Positions 8,640-17,941 of a stretch of DNA of 64,000 nt are shown in pieces. Position 1 is the stretch's first letter. Every line of letters starts with the position of its first letter. The stretch comes from Leeuwenhoekiella palythoae. GTDB taxonomy: Bacteria; Bacteroidota; Bacteroidia; Flavobacteriales; Flavobacteriaceae. Both the position numbers and the translations under genes were made by a program. The stretch lies in assembly GCF_900130045.1 (NCBI RefSeq), contig NZ_FQXT01000005.1, positions 186,001 to 250,000 of the forward strand. Direction: 5' to 3'. The notes beneath the pieces are model-generated. The model was not told the origin of the DNA. It made no database searches and worked only from the letters and a program-made list of their open reading frames with translations.

Positions 8640-9599
8640 CTATAATTCTTCAATACGTCGTTTCTCTTCTAAAGCCTGCTCAAAATCAGGTTTATCAGCC
8701 AAGGCAAGGTTAATGTAATGCGTCGCACGCGTTTTATCTCCCAGGTTTTTGTAGATCTGAGCCATCCTAAAATGCGCCCAACTTACCGGAACCCCATCTT
8801 TAACCGAATGGTTTTTTATGTATTGTTTTAAGCTTGCTAATCCCAGTTCGGGTTCCATATCGAACTCAGCTGCAATCTTACCTATTTGATAATTGATCTG
8901 GTTACGCTTATGTAATTTTAAGCTTGAAGCTGCATTATCAATCGCCTTCTGAGGTTGATTTTTTTTCTCGTATAAATTGGTTAGTTTCTCATAGGTGGTA
9001 GGTGAACCGCCTACTTCAATTGCCTTTTTATATAAAGCTTCGGCTTCCTGCATCTCATCCTGATATTCGGCCACATACCCTCTTGCCAAATACCCATCAA
9101 CCGGAGAAATAGTTTGAAGTTCCATCGCATAGGCTTCGGCTTTTTTGGTGCTTCCGCCCACGATGCCGGGCAACTGCAAATACAGTTCTACCAGTGCCCA
9201 CCTAGTTTCTATATGTTTTGGGTCTAATTCTGCAGCTTTTGTAAAATGTTCTTTGATATCATCAATGTACGTCAGTGCACGAAGTTTACTAATGTTTAGC
9301 GCTTTCATCCCTAAAGCACCACCAAATTTAAAGTGGTAATTAGCACTTGATGGTTGCTCTTCTACTAAAGGCTCGTAATAAGCAATGGCTGTATCCCAAT
9401 CTTCTGCATAAGCCGCTATATCGCCTAAATATTCCCGGGTTTTAGCGTGTTTAGGATGCGCCTTTAAGTAGGCTGAAAAGAGTGGCTTGGCGTGCTCAAA
9501 CTTTTCTGCCTTGAAATACGCTTCTGCCTTTTCATAATCAGCCTGCTGACCAAAAACCGAAGCAGTAAACAAGAGTGCAATTAAAAACTTCAAATGCAT
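8640..9599 (-). CDS. Exported tetratricopeptide-repeat protein
   Basis: A 319-residue protein with an N-terminal signal peptide (LIALLFTASVFGQ) followed by about seven TPR units, visible as repeated A..Y/F..G..A and P-rich turns (AEAYFKAEKFEHAKPLFSAY, AALDPKHIETRWALVELYLQLP and KAIDNAASSLKLHKRNQI in part). It probably scaffolds protein contacts in the periplasm. A promoter-like -7 box lies 17 bases upstream. No partner is evident among its neighbours. Confidence 0.8.
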   Translation of the reverse strand: MHLKFLIALLFTASVFGQQADYEKAEAYFKAEKFEHAKPLFSAYLKAHPKHAKTREYLGDIAAYAEDWDTAIAYYEPLVEEQPSSANYHFKFGGALGMKALNISKLRALTYIDDIKEHFTKAAELDPKHIETRWALVELYLQLPGIVGGSTKKAEAYAMELQTISPVDGYLARGYVAEYQDEMQEAEALYKKAIEVGGSPTTYEKLTNLYEKKNQPQKAIDNAASSLKLHKRNQINYQIGKIAAEFDMEPELGLASLKQYIKNHSVKDGVPVSWAHFRMAQIYKNLGDKTRATHYINLALADKPDFEQALEEKRRIEEL

Positions 9600-9615
9600 A
9601 AATGGTTGTTTTTGC

Positions 9616-9623
9616 CAAATCTA
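9616..9623 (-). promoter_or_regulatory. -7 promoter box of the TPR gene
   Basis: Minus-strand TAGATTTG matches the Bacteroidota -7 consensus TAnnTTTG exactly. Transcription would begin about 12 bases before the start codon at 9599. Confidence 0.55.
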
Positions 9624-9705
9624 AACAAAAAGCACGCCACTATTAAAATGATTTTTAATGATGTCTATAATGAATTTAAAACGTAACAGCTTGACAAAAG
9701 GTAGT

Positions 9706-10227
9706 TTATTCCTCCGGAGGGAATTTTTCAAAAATCTTTTGAGCAATTTTTGTGTAATGGGTCACGCGCTCTTGCGGATTGGTACCCACTTTAATATTGC
9801 TATCACTTACCGCTTGCCACACCAAAATATCTTTTTGCGCATCAACAAGATCCAAGGTTATGGTTTGATGATTTTTATTACCGCCTAGCGGAATACCGGC
9901 TCCAACGCTTACCCCACCGCCATAGCTTCCGCCGCCAATACCAACTCCAACCGAGTTACGCTGAACGTCTTCATACTCTTCTGCAATAATATTGATCAAC
10001 ACATCCGGAGTTTGAGATTTTGTAAATCCTTTGGCCTGCATTACTGCATCGGTAGCATCCATAAGTCGTTTTAAATCAAGCTGACTCAGGCCGCTATCCA
10101 TTTCCGGCATAAAATTATAGGTTTGATATTGAGAAAAATCTATTTGCTCGTCATAGTCATAATCTACACGGGTGCTTCCGCAGGAAATTGCTACCACCGC
10201 AAGTACGAAAATAAAAAAATGCTTCAT
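9706..10227 (-). CDS. DUF4136 lipoprotein
   Basis: A 173-residue lipoprotein. I start it at the ATG at 10227 because the residues that follow make a proper lipoprotein signal (MKHFFIFVLAVVAISCGS, lipid cysteine at residue 16); an ATG at 10254 would put nine charged residues before it. The body matches DUF4136: DYDEQIDFSQYQTYNF, a glycine-rich segment GVGIGGGSYGGGVSVGAG, and LDLVDAQKDILVWQA near the end. The family is common in Bacteroidota envelopes and has no known function. Confidence 0.85.
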   Translation of the reverse strand: MKHFFIFVLAVVAISCGSTRVDYDYDEQIDFSQYQTYNFMPEMDSGLSQLDLKRLMDATDAVMQAKGFTKSQTPDVLINIIAEEYEDVQRNSVGVGIGGGSYGGGVSVGAGIPLGGNKNHQTITLDLVDAQKDILVWQAVSDSNIKVGTNPQERVTHYTKIAQKIFEKFPPEE

Positions 10228-10295
10228 CTTGTCTTTTCTTTTAAAAATAGACAATACAAAGCATCTTCTTAGTCAATAAAATCCTAAAACCTAAA

Positions 10296-11309
10296 CTACT
10301 CTTCTACCGCAGGACGGTTGAGCATAGCCCACAAGCGATCTTTAAGTTGTGTAAGACCTTGCTGCGCTACTGACGATATAAACATATATTCAATAGGCAG
10401 ATTTTTATCTAGTTCTTCTTTGAGTTCAGCTTTGAGTTCAGCATCAAGCATATCGCTCTTTGTGATGGCAATTAGCCGATCTTTATCTAAAAGCTGCGGA
10501 TTGTATTTCTCTAATTCGTGTAATAAGATCTGATACTGTTCTGTAATATCCGGAGCATCTGCCGGAATCATAAACAATAAAGTCGAATTGCGCTCGATGT
10601 GTCTAAGAAAGCGATACCCTAACCCTTTTCCTTCTGCCGCCCCTTCAATAATCCCCGGAATATCAGCGATCACAAAAGTTTGAAAATCCCGATACTGAAC
10701 GATTCCTAAATTGGGTTTTAAAGTCGTAAACTCGTAATTGGCAATTTTAGGCTTTGCCGCAGTGATTACTGAAAGTAGAGTTGATTTTCCTGCATTAGGA
10801 AAGCCTACCAATCCCACATCTGCAAGCACCTTTAACTCCAAAGTCACATCAACTTCCTGCCCGTCAATTCCGGGTTGTGCATAGCGCGGAGTTTGATTGG
10901 TTGATGTTTTAAAATGTGAGTTTCCCAGACCGCCCATTCCGCCTTCGGCGATGATGAACTCCTGATCTTCTTCTGTGATCTCTTTTAAAATCTCTTGCGT
11001 TTCGGTGTCACGTATGACTGTCCCTAGTGGCACTTCAATATAAACATCTTCACCATCAGCTCCCGTACTGGTTTGCTTACCGCCATTTTCGCCGTGACCG
11101 GCCTTAATATGACGCTTGAATTTTAGGTGCAGTAGCGTCCATAGATTAGGGTTAGCGCGTGCGATAATATGACCTCCACGACCACCATCACCTCCATCAG
11201 GTCCACCTTTGGCAACAAACTTTTCGCGTCGCAAATGCGCCGACCCCGCACCGCCCTTCCCAGAGCTCACGTGCATTTTTACATAATCAACAAAATTCCC
11301 TTCGGTCAT
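10296..11309 (-). CDS. obg: Obg GTPase (ribosome assembly)
   Basis: A 337-residue GTPase. The glycine-rich Obg fold covers residues 1-160 ([29 protein letters not shown]). The G domain has G1 [11 protein letters not shown], switch II/G3 [16 protein letters not shown] and G4 TKSD. Obg acts in 50S subunit maturation and links growth to the guanine-nucleotide pool. The optional C-terminal OCT domain is absent, as usual in flavobacteria. It lies just after the hpt-adk fusion; a terminator and a -7 box for obg overlap between them. Confidence 0.97.
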   Translation of the reverse strand: MTEGNFVDYVKMHVSSGKGGAGSAHLRREKFVAKGGPDGGDGGRGGHIIARANPNLWTLLHLKFKRHIKAGHGENGGKQTSTGADGEDVYIEVPLGTVIRDTETQEILKEITEEDQEFIIAEGGMGGLGNSHFKTSTNQTPRYAQPGIDGQEVDVTLELKVLADVGLVGFPNAGKSTLLSVITAAKPKIANYEFTTLKPNLGIVQYRDFQTFVIADIPGIIEGAAEGKGLGYRFLRHIERNSTLLFMIPADAPDITEQYQILLHELEKYNPQLLDKDRLIAITKSDMLDAELKAELKEELDKNLPIEYMFISSVAQQGLTQLKDRLWAMLNRPAVEE

Positions 11310-11334
11310 CTTCTATTCTGTTTCTTTTAAAATA

Positions 11335-11342
11335 CAAAAATA
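11335..11342 (-). promoter_or_regulatory. -7 promoter box of obg, inside the T-tract of the upstream terminator
   Basis: Minus-strand TATTTTTG matches TAnnTTTG exactly and ends 26 bases before the obg start codon. The same bases form the T-rich tail of the hpt-adk terminator. Confidence 0.5.
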
Positions 11343-11367
11343 AACCGCTCTTGACAAAAGCGGTTTA
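11335..11367 (-). terminator. Terminator of hpt-adk
   Basis: TAAACCGCT (11341-11349) pairs with AGCGGTTTA (11359-11367) around a 9-base loop; on the minus strand the stem is followed by TTTTTG. It lies 26 bases past the hpt-adk stop codon. Confidence 0.75.
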
Positions 11368-11392
11368 CTCTCAACACATTGGTTTATACAGC

Positions 11393-12499
11393 TTACAACG
11401 CATCAATAACGCTGCTTAGGCGTGTGGTGATTTCTTTGATCTCACCCACTCCATCAACGCCAAAATACTTATCCTGTTTTTGATAATAGCCTTTTAAAAT
11501 TGCCGTCTCATCATAATATACTTTGATACGGTTGCGAATTACAGCCTCATCTGCATCGTCCTTTCTGCCGGAAGTTTTCCCACGTTCTAAAAGACGTTTT
11601 ACCAAGATCTCATCATCGACTTCAAGAGCGATCATCGCAGCAACCTCAGTACCTTTTTCAGCAAGAAGTTTATCTAATGCTTCAGCTTGTGCTGTAGTAC
11701 GAGGAAAACCATCAAAAATAAATCCGTTTGCATCTGGAGTTTTATCTACTGTAGCGCTCAACATATCAATTGTAACAGAATCTGGTACTAACTGACCTTT
11801 GTCTATATACGACTTTGCCAAAGTACCCAATTCGGTTGCGTTTTTAATATTATATCTAAACACATCTCCCGTTGAAATATGAACCAGATTGTATTTTTCT
11901 TTTAAAAAAGAGGCTTGTGTACCCTTACCAGCTCCCGGAGGGCCAAACAATACCAGATTTGTCATTTTTGTGGTTTTTAGTTTATATATAGCATTGAGGT
12001 TACGCCCCAATCCGTTGTAGTCCAGACCGTATCCCACGATAAAATCATTAGGGATTTCCAGACCTACATAATGTATTTTATATTCTTTAGTATATGCCGC
12101 TGGTTTATAAAATAAGCTGGCGATGCGATATTTATTCACACCCGCGTTTACCATCATTTGGGTGATTTTTTCGATCGTGTTCCCACTGTCTACAATATCT
12201 TCAATGATCACCACCTCTCGTTCTTCAAGATCAGCCTCTAGCGGAATATGCGTCTGCACCTGACCGGTACTTGAGGTACCATCATACGAACTCATCTTAA
12301 TAAATTCGATCTCACAATCACCATCAAATCTGCTCAACAATTCGGTTGCAAACTTATAAGCGCCGTTGAGCACCACAAGAAAAACCGGCTCTTTGCCTTT
12401 AAAATCAAGATTAATTTGCTCCGCTACCCTATCTATCGCCTGAAGTAATTTTTCCTCAGAAATATATTCCTCAAATTGAAGTCCGTTTAATGTAATCAT
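11393..12499 (-). CDS. Fused hypoxanthine phosphoribosyltransferase and adenylate kinase
   Basis: A 368-residue two-domain protein. Residues 1-178 are a purine phosphoribosyltransferase: VVLNGAYKFATELL, then the PRPP loop VVIIEDIVDSGNT. From about residue 179 a complete adenylate kinase follows: FGPPGAGKGTQ (P-loop), STGDVFR, GFPRT and the short lid form without zinc cysteines. It would salvage hypoxanthine/guanine to IMP/GMP and interconvert AMP, ADP and ATP in one polypeptide. I choose the ATG at 12499 because an exact -7 box lies at 12531-12538, downstream of the alternative Met at 12550. The junction YKLKTTKMTN keeps the former adk start Met (11965) in frame. Confidence 0.93.
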   Translation of the reverse strand: MITLNGLQFEEYISEEKLLQAIDRVAEQINLDFKGKEPVFLVVLNGAYKFATELLSRFDGDCEIEFIKMSSYDGTSSTGQVQTHIPLEADLEEREVVIIEDIVDSGNTIEKITQMMVNAGVNKYRIASLFYKPAAYTKEYKIHYVGLEIPNDFIVGYGLDYNGLGRNLNAIYKLKTTKMTNLVLFGPPGAGKGTQASFLKEKYNLVHISTGDVFRYNIKNATELGTLAKSYIDKGQLVPDSVTIDMLSATVDKTPDANGFIFDGFPRTTAQAEALDKLLAEKGTEVAAMIALEVDDEILVKRLLERGKTSGRKDDADEAVIRNRIKVYYDETAILKGYYQKQDKYFGVDGVGEIKEITTRLSSVIDAL

Positions 12500-12530
12500 G
12501 ATTCGCTTGATGGTCGTTAGTGTCAGGCGG

Positions 12531-12538
12531 CAAAGATA
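12531..12538 (-). promoter_or_regulatory. -7 promoter box of hpt-adk
   Basis: Minus-strand TATCTTTG is an exact TAnnTTTG match 32 bases before the chosen start at 12499. It rules out the longer reading frame starting at 12550. Confidence 0.6.
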
Positions 12539-12651
12539 CATATTGTTCACGAATATCGCTTTGAGCCTTATTCAATTAGAATAGCTCGTGTAATCAAATT
12601 TTTAGCCTGAAGTATTTCGGGCGTTGCTTCGGCTTTCTCTGTGTAAAAAGT

Positions 12652-12659
12652 TACTTTTG
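12652..12659 (+). promoter_or_regulatory. -7 promoter box of purK
   Basis: TACTTTTG matches TAnnTTTG exactly; transcription would start about 35 bases before the purK ATG. Confidence 0.5.
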
Positions 12660-12697
12660 TATGACTAATTTTTTGTAGTAAAAAAGACCTAGAATTA

Positions 12698-13855
12698 ATG
12701 ACCTCATATTTTTCTTCAGATTTTAAACTCGCCATTTTAGGTGGCGGTCAATTGGGCAAAATGTTGCTTTATGAAACCCGCAAATTTGATATTCAAACCT
12801 TGGTTTTAGACCCTAATCCTGAAGCGCCTTCGCGGTTAGCCGCTAATTTTTTTCAGCAAGGTAATCTGATGGATTATGATACGGTGTATCACTTTGGAAA
12901 AAGAGCTGACATCGTAACTTTTGAGATCGAAGCAGTAAATGTAGATGCTCTTGAACAACTAGAAGCTGAAGGAATTACTGTGTATCCCAGCCCTAAAACA
13001 CTGAGAAAAATTCAGGATAAAGGGGTGCAAAAAGATTTTTACACTGAAAAAAACATCCCAACTGCACCGTATAAGAAATACCCTACTCTTGCAGATCTCA
13101 AGCTTGCGCTGACGGCCAATCAAAGTAGTTTTCCTTTTGTTTGGAAAAGCACCCAGGGCGGTTATGACGGTAAAGGGGTGCAGGTCGTTCGCTCACAAGA
13201 AGATCTTGAAAAGCTGGTAGACACGCCGTGCATCGCTGAAAGAATGATTCCTTTTAAGAACGAATTGGCAGTGATTGTTGTGCGCTCTCCCAAAGGCGAA
13301 GTAAAAACCTATCCTGTCGTAGAAATGGAATTTCATCCGGAGGCCAATCAAGTTGAATACGTGATCTGCCCGGGGCGCATAGATGATAAAGTCGCGACTA
13401 AAGCCCGCGAAGTTGCTACCCAAGTTTCAGAAGCCTTTGAGCACGTAGGACTTTTAGCAGTTGAAATGTTTCAAACCGAAGATGATGAAATCCTGGTTAA
13501 CGAAGTAGCACCGCGCCCGCATAACAGCGGTCATTACAGTATTGAAGGCAGTTATACCAACCAGTTTGAGCAACACCTGCGTGCAATTTTAAACCTTCCG
13601 TTAGGTGAAACCGAAAGTAAAATTGGAGCAGTAATGGTCAATCTTGTAGGTGCTGAAGGTCATACCGGAGATGTATATTATGAGAAAATCGAAGATATTA
13701 TGGCGCTCAAAGGCGTAACACCTCACATTTACGGAAAACGGGAGACCAGACCCTTTAGAAAAATGGGGCACGTAACCATTGTTAATAGTGACCTGAGCGA
13801 AGCGCGTAACATCGCCGAACAAGTGAAAAATGCCATTCGCGTAATCACCAAATAA
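12698..13855 (+). CDS. purK: N5-carboxyaminoimidazole ribonucleotide synthase
   Basis: A 385-residue ATP-grasp enzyme that carboxylates AIR with bicarbonate and ATP in de novo purine synthesis. The N-terminal nucleotide-binding loop is AILGGGQLGKMLL; the ATP-grasp core shows VWKSTQGGYDGKGVQ and the metal-binding end LVNEVAPRPHNSGHYSIE, all diagnostic of PurK. Length is normal. purE follows 61 bases downstream on the same strand, giving the usual purK-purE unit in the order opposite to that in E. coli. Confidence 0.96.
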   Translation: MTSYFSSDFKLAILGGGQLGKMLLYETRKFDIQTLVLDPNPEAPSRLAANFFQQGNLMDYDTVYHFGKRADIVTFEIEAVNVDALEQLEAEGITVYPSPKTLRKIQDKGVQKDFYTEKNIPTAPYKKYPTLADLKLALTANQSSFPFVWKSTQGGYDGKGVQVVRSQEDLEKLVDTPCIAERMIPFKNELAVIVVRSPKGEVKTYPVVEMEFHPEANQVEYVICPGRIDDKVATKAREVATQVSEAFEHVGLLAVEMFQTEDDEILVNEVAPRPHNSGHYSIEGSYTNQFEQHLRAILNLPLGETESKIGAVMVNLVGAEGHTGDVYYEKIEDIMALKGVTPHIYGKRETRPFRKMGHVTIVNSDLSEARNIAEQVKNAIRVITK

Positions 13856-13916
13856 ATTCTGAACTTCAACAAAACAAATTCAATTAAAAGCGCCTAGGCG
13901 TAATAAAAAAACAAGT

Positions 13917-14396
13917 ATGGTAGGAATAATCATGGGAAGTACCAGCGATATGCCGGTGATGCAAGCAGCGATAGATGTTCTTGAACAACTAGGAATAAAA
14001 ACTGAAGTTGATATCGTTTCAGCACACCGCACTCCAGACAAATTGTTTGATTACGGAAAGAATGCTCACGAGCGTGGAATTCAGGTAATCATTGCCGGTG
14101 CCGGTGGTGCTGCACATTTACCGGGAATGATCGCATCCTTATCTCCGCTTCCGGTGATTGGCGTACCCGTAAAATCACGCAACTCTATTGACGGTTGGGA
14201 TTCTGTGCTCTCTATTTTACAGATGCCGGGAGGTGTTCCTGTAGCAACTGTAGCCCTTGACGGTGCGCAAAATGCAGGCATTCTAGCCGCTCAAATTCTT
14301 GGCGCTTCAGATGAAGCTGTTCGCAATCGCATTGTTGACTTTAAGGCTGGATTAAAAGAGAAGGTAATAAAAGGCGCTGCCTCGATCAAAAAGTAA
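13917..14396 (+). CDS. purE: N5-CAIR mutase, class I PurE
   Basis: A 159-residue enzyme that converts N5-CAIR to CAIR, directly after PurK in the pathway. Recognised from GIIMGSTSDMPVM at the N-terminus, VSAHRTPD with the catalytic histidine, and AGAGGAAHLPGM. A small class I PurE fits the presence of purK. A perfect 10-bp palindrome CGCCTAGGCG lies about 20 bases before the start; its role is unknown. A strong hairpin follows the gene. Confidence 0.96.
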   Translation: MVGIIMGSTSDMPVMQAAIDVLEQLGIKTEVDIVSAHRTPDKLFDYGKNAHERGIQVIIAGAGGAAHLPGMIASLSPLPVIGVPVKSRNSIDGWDSVLSILQMPGGVPVATVALDGAQNAGILAAQILGASDEAVRNRIVDFKAGLKEKVIKGAASIKK

Positions 14397-14438
14397 ACTT
14401 TTTTACTGCAAACCAACAGGAAGTATATGCCACTAAAA

Positions 14439-14459
14439 AGAGCCGTTAAAAACGGCTCT
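14439..14459. terminator. Hairpin after purE
   Basis: AGAGCCGTT (14439-14447) and AACGGCTCT (14451-14459) form a perfect 9-bp stem with a 3-base loop. It lies 43 bases past the purE stop. The T-tract is on the minus-strand side only, which is odd because both flanking genes are on the plus strand. Confidence 0.6.
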
Positions 14460-14645
14460 CAAGAAATGTATCAGGTAAATTAAAGTATTTATTAACCATT
14501 CTAAATATTATTAATCAAACCTTTCCTACATATCTAAATCAATATTTTATGGCTTAGCAAATTTACCTTAAAGTAACTATAATTTTCGCTAAAGGTATCA
14601 TAATACTAGCTAAAATACATATAACCTAAAAAAGACTATAGAAAA

Positions 14646-16676
14646 TTGAAAAATTCTGAAAATATACTACTTCAAAGTTTTGATATCGCACCTTTTGACG
14701 CGATACAAAATGCAGATTACAAACCTGCTATTGAGGCCGCTATCGCTCAAGCCCGACAAGAAATTGACTTCATCACAAACAATCCAGAGCCGGCAACTTT
14801 TGAAAATACGATTGCCGCATTAGACTATGCCGGATATCAATTAGACCGAGTTACGAGCATTTTTTTTAACCTCAACAGCGCCGAAACTAACGAGACGATT
14901 CAAAAAACAGCACAAGAGGTTTCTCCGCTACTATCAGAATTTTCTAATGATATCACCCTTAACAAAGCCTTGTTTAAACGTGTAAAAAATGTTTACGATT
15001 CCCGAGAGTCTCTTGAGCTTACAAGAGAAGAGGAAGTTTTATTAGACAAACGCTATAAAGGCTTTTCTCGTAACGGTGCTAATTTAGCTGAAGATAAAAA
15101 AGCGCGCTTACGTGAGATTGATACCGAATTGTCTAAGCTTTCGCTGACGTTTGGTGAAAATGTTTTAGCGGAAACAAACAAGTTTGAGCTGCATCTTACT
15201 GATGAAGCAGATCTTGCCGGATTACCGGAAAGTACCAAAGAAGCAGCCGCACAAACCGCTGAAGAAAAAGGTAAAAAAGGCTGGGTATTTACGCTTGAAT
15301 ACCCAAGCTATATTCCGTTTATGAAATACGCCGAAAATCGTGAATTGCGGAAAAAGATGGCGATAGCTTTCGGTGCAAAAGGTTTTCATAATGACGAACT
15401 CGACAATCAGGAGAACGTGCTTGAAATTGTTAAGCTACGTCAGGAGCGTGCTAATCTTTTAGGCTATAAAACGCACGCGCACTTTGTTCTTGAACAACGC
15501 ATGGCCAAAAGTCCTGAGAATGTAGAGCGTTTTCTACAAGATCTATTGGAGAAAGCAAAACCTGCAGCAGAACGCGAGTTTGCGCAGCTTGCCAACTTCG
15601 CTAAGAAACGCGATGGCATTGAAGAATTGCAAAAATGGGACAGCGCTTTTTATTCTGAAAAACTAAAGCAAGAACTTTTTGAATTGGATGATGAGCAACT
15701 GAAGCCGTATTTCAAGTTAGAGAATGTTATTGACGGTGTTTTCACTATTGCTCAGAAATTATACAAGCTTCGTTTTGTTGAAGTACAAGACATTCCAAAG
15801 TATCACAAAGATGTAAAAACATATCAGGTTTTTGATGACCAGGATAATTTCATCGCCATATTCTACGCTGATTTTCATCCACGTGCCGGTAAACGCGCAG
15901 GAGCTTGGATGACGCAATACAAAGGTCAGTTTAAAAAAGACGGAGTGAATGAACGACCACACGTTTCTAATGTGTGCAACTTTACAAAACCTACCGCTTC
16001 AAAACCGTCTTTGTTAACTTTTAATGAGGTGACAACGTTATTCCACGAGTTTGGTCACGGACTCCACGGAATGCTGGCGAACACCACCTACCCTAGCCTG
16101 TCTGGACCATCTGTATATTGGGATTTCGTTGAATTACCCAGTCAGGTTTTAGAGAACTGGTGTTACGAGCCTGAGGCTTTAGAACTATTCGCCAAACATT
16201 ACGAGACCGGAGAAACCATCCCGATGGTTTTGATCGATAAGATCAAAAAAGCAGCCAACTTTCAAGAAGGGATGCAAACGCTTCGCCAGTTGAGTTTTGG
16301 CATTTTAGATATGTCTTGGCACGGTGCAGACCCTAGCGGAATAACCGATGTAAAAGCGCACGAAAAAGCGGCTTTTGAAAACACTAAACTCTACCCAGAT
16401 GTTGCTGAAAATTGTATGAGTGTTTCATTCTCTCACATCTTTCAAGGTGGATATTCTAGCGGATACTACTCCTATAAATGGGCAGAGGTCTTGGATGCAG
16501 ACGCTTTTGCTTACTTTAAAGAAAACGGTATTTTTAATGCTGAAGTCGCACAAAAATTTAAAGATCACGTACTCTCTCAAGGAGGCACCGAAGATCCTAT
16601 GGTTTTATACAAGCGCTTCCGCGGAAAAGAACCTAATCCTGAAGCACTTTTAAAAAGAGCCGGATTGATACAATAG
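14646..16676 (+). CDS. M3-family oligopeptidase / dipeptidyl carboxypeptidase
   Basis: A 676-residue zinc metallopeptidase. The active-site motif HEFGH lies near residues 467-471 in TTLFHEFGHGLHGML, followed by the M3 markers SGPSVYWDFVELPSQ and FSHIFQGGYSSGYYSYKWAE. It lacks a signal peptide, so it is cytosolic, like oligopeptidase A, and degrades short peptides. The start is an unusual TTG: the frame closes at TAA 14622 and no ATG or GTG occurs between that stop and the conserved N-terminal helix. A terminator follows at once. Confidence 0.92.
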   Translation: MKNSENILLQSFDIAPFDAIQNADYKPAIEAAIAQARQEIDFITNNPEPATFENTIAALDYAGYQLDRVTSIFFNLNSAETNETIQKTAQEVSPLLSEFSNDITLNKALFKRVKNVYDSRESLELTREEEVLLDKRYKGFSRNGANLAEDKKARLREIDTELSKLSLTFGENVLAETNKFELHLTDEADLAGLPESTKEAAAQTAEEKGKKGWVFTLEYPSYIPFMKYAENRELRKKMAIAFGAKGFHNDELDNQENVLEIVKLRQERANLLGYKTHAHFVLEQRMAKSPENVERFLQDLLEKAKPAAEREFAQLANFAKKRDGIEELQKWDSAFYSEKLKQELFELDDEQLKPYFKLENVIDGVFTIAQKLYKLRFVEVQDIPKYHKDVKTYQVFDDQDNFIAIFYADFHPRAGKRAGAWMTQYKGQFKKDGVNERPHVSNVCNFTKPTASKPSLLTFNEVTTLFHEFGHGLHGMLANTTYPSLSGPSVYWDFVELPSQVLENWCYEPEALELFAKHYETGETIPMVLIDKIKKAANFQEGMQTLRQLSFGILDMSWHGADPSGITDVKAHEKAAFENTKLYPDVAENCMSVSFSHIFQGGYSSGYYSYKWAEVLDADAFAYFKENGIFNAEVAQKFKDHVLSQGGTEDPMVLYKRFRGKEPNPEALLKRAGLIQ

Positions 16677-16683
16677 AAAAGCC

Positions 16684-16712
16684 AAAGCCTCATCACTTGA
16701 TGAGGCTTTTTT
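16684..16712. terminator. Bidirectional terminator between M3 peptidase and glycosyltransferase
   Basis: AAAGCCTCATCA (16684-16695) pairs with TGATGAGGCTTT (16698-16709), flanked by T-runs on both strands. It serves the two convergent genes. Confidence 0.85.
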
Positions 16713-17937
16713 ATTTATTCTTCTCCTCTATCCATTTACTCATAAACCTAGAAGCCTGTAGCGATTGATGCCAAAGCATCGCACCTGTAAAATTGGAAAG
16801 GCGATGTTTTTCCAGATTGGCTTGTATATCGCTTAAGCGCTTTTGAAAAACGGAATTCCACGCTTCTTTAGAAAAGCGCTCATTCACAATATTTACCCCA
16901 TTAGTTTGCGCTTCGGTAAATTTATTCTTGTTCTTGTAAAGTGTGATCGCAGCTTCTGCAAAGGCTTTAGGATCATCGACGACGCTTCCGTTAAAGTCCA
17001 GTTCGCCGTGCATTCCTTCGGCACCTACGCTTGTGGTTACTGCAGGTGTTCCGCATTGCATTGCGTCTAGTAATTTTCCTTTTAAACCTGCTCCTGTAAG
17101 CAAAGGTGCGAGTAACACCCGAGCTTCTTCAATAACTTCGTGTGCGCTTTCGGCTCTGCCTAGCACATAAAAATGCTCTTTAGGATTGTGCAACTGCGTA
17201 TGCTTTTCTGCGGGATACGAACCGTAAACACGCATTTCGGCATCCGGCAACTGCTTACGAATGAGCGGCCAGATTTCCGTTTTTAAATACCGCACCGAAA
17301 GCCAATTGGGTTCGTGTCTGAAATTACCGATCGTCACAAAATGCTTCCGTGTCTCAAAAGGTTTCCAAGCCTGTTGCTCTTCCAAAGTAATTGGCGCAAC
17401 CATAAACGGCAAGTACAACAATTGCGCATCAGGCACTTTAAAAATCTCTTGCAATAATTGCATTTCAGCTTCCGAAATAATTAGCGAGAGATCACACCGA
17501 TAGATACTGGCAAGCTCGCGTTTTGCGTAATCGGTATGCAAATACTTTTCAGAGAAGGCTTCATTCGCTTTTAGAGCGGCCTCTCTCCCCTTTCTCAAGC
17601 CGTGCAGATCAATCGTTTCTAAAACACGTAGCGCACCCGGACATTGCTCTTTTACGCGCCAACCGAATTGTTCCTCGATCACGAACTTGTCAAACAACAC
17701 CAGATCGGGATTGAGTTTTTTGATAAAGACATCAAACGATGCGTTGTTCAATTGAATATTGTGCGTTTGCACACCAAGTGCATCCAGGTCTTCAGCGTAG
17801 GGCGTTCTACCGGCCGCGCAAGCAAAACTCACCGTATATCCTTGCGCTTGCAAGCTTTCTAGCAACTGCATAATGCGCGTTCCCGCCGCTGACGAAACCG
17901 GCTCCGGCCAGACATTACCTATAATTAATGCATTCAT
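16711..17937 (-). CDS. Group 1 (GT-B, GT4-like) glycosyltransferase
   Basis: A 408-residue GT-B glycosyltransferase. The N-terminal domain opens with ALIIGNVWPEPVSSAAGTR and has a helix for the acceptor side; the C-terminal domain carries FVTIGNFRHEPNWLSVRYL and the nucleotide-sugar region LLAPLLTGAGLKGKLLDAMQCGTPAVTT, equivalent to the family's EGFG/E-x7-E part. It probably transfers a sugar to an envelope or exopolysaccharide acceptor. The gene stands alone; a -7 promoter box lies so close that the transcript would have no leader. Confidence 0.8.
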   Translation of the reverse strand: MNALIIGNVWPEPVSSAAGTRIMQLLESLQAQGYTVSFACAAGRTPYAEDLDALGVQTHNIQLNNASFDVFIKKLNPDLVLFDKFVIEEQFGWRVKEQCPGALRVLETIDLHGLRKGREAALKANEAFSEKYLHTDYAKRELASIYRCDLSLIISEAEMQLLQEIFKVPDAQLLYLPFMVAPITLEEQQAWKPFETRKHFVTIGNFRHEPNWLSVRYLKTEIWPLIRKQLPDAEMRVYGSYPAEKHTQLHNPKEHFYVLGRAESAHEVIEEARVLLAPLLTGAGLKGKLLDAMQCGTPAVTTSVGAEGMHGELDFNGSVVDDPKAFAEAAITLYKNKNKFTEAQTNGVNIVNERFSKEAWNSVFQKRLSDIQANLEKHRLSNFTGAMLWHQSLQASRFMSKWIEEKNK

Positions 17938-17941
17938 AGCA

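Noticed and set aside
12500-12550. Longer start of hpt-adk at 12550
   Set aside because: The -7 box at 12531-12538 lies inside that extension, and the extra residues are not part of the enzyme fold.
13889-13898. Palindrome CGCCTAGGCG before purE as an operator
   Set aside because: It is only 10 bases and I see no second copy before other purine genes here, so it is only mentioned with purE.
14439-14459. Ordinary plus-strand terminator of purE
   Set aside because: Not rejected as a hairpin, but the T-tract lies on the minus strand only, so plain intrinsic termination on the plus strand is not shown.
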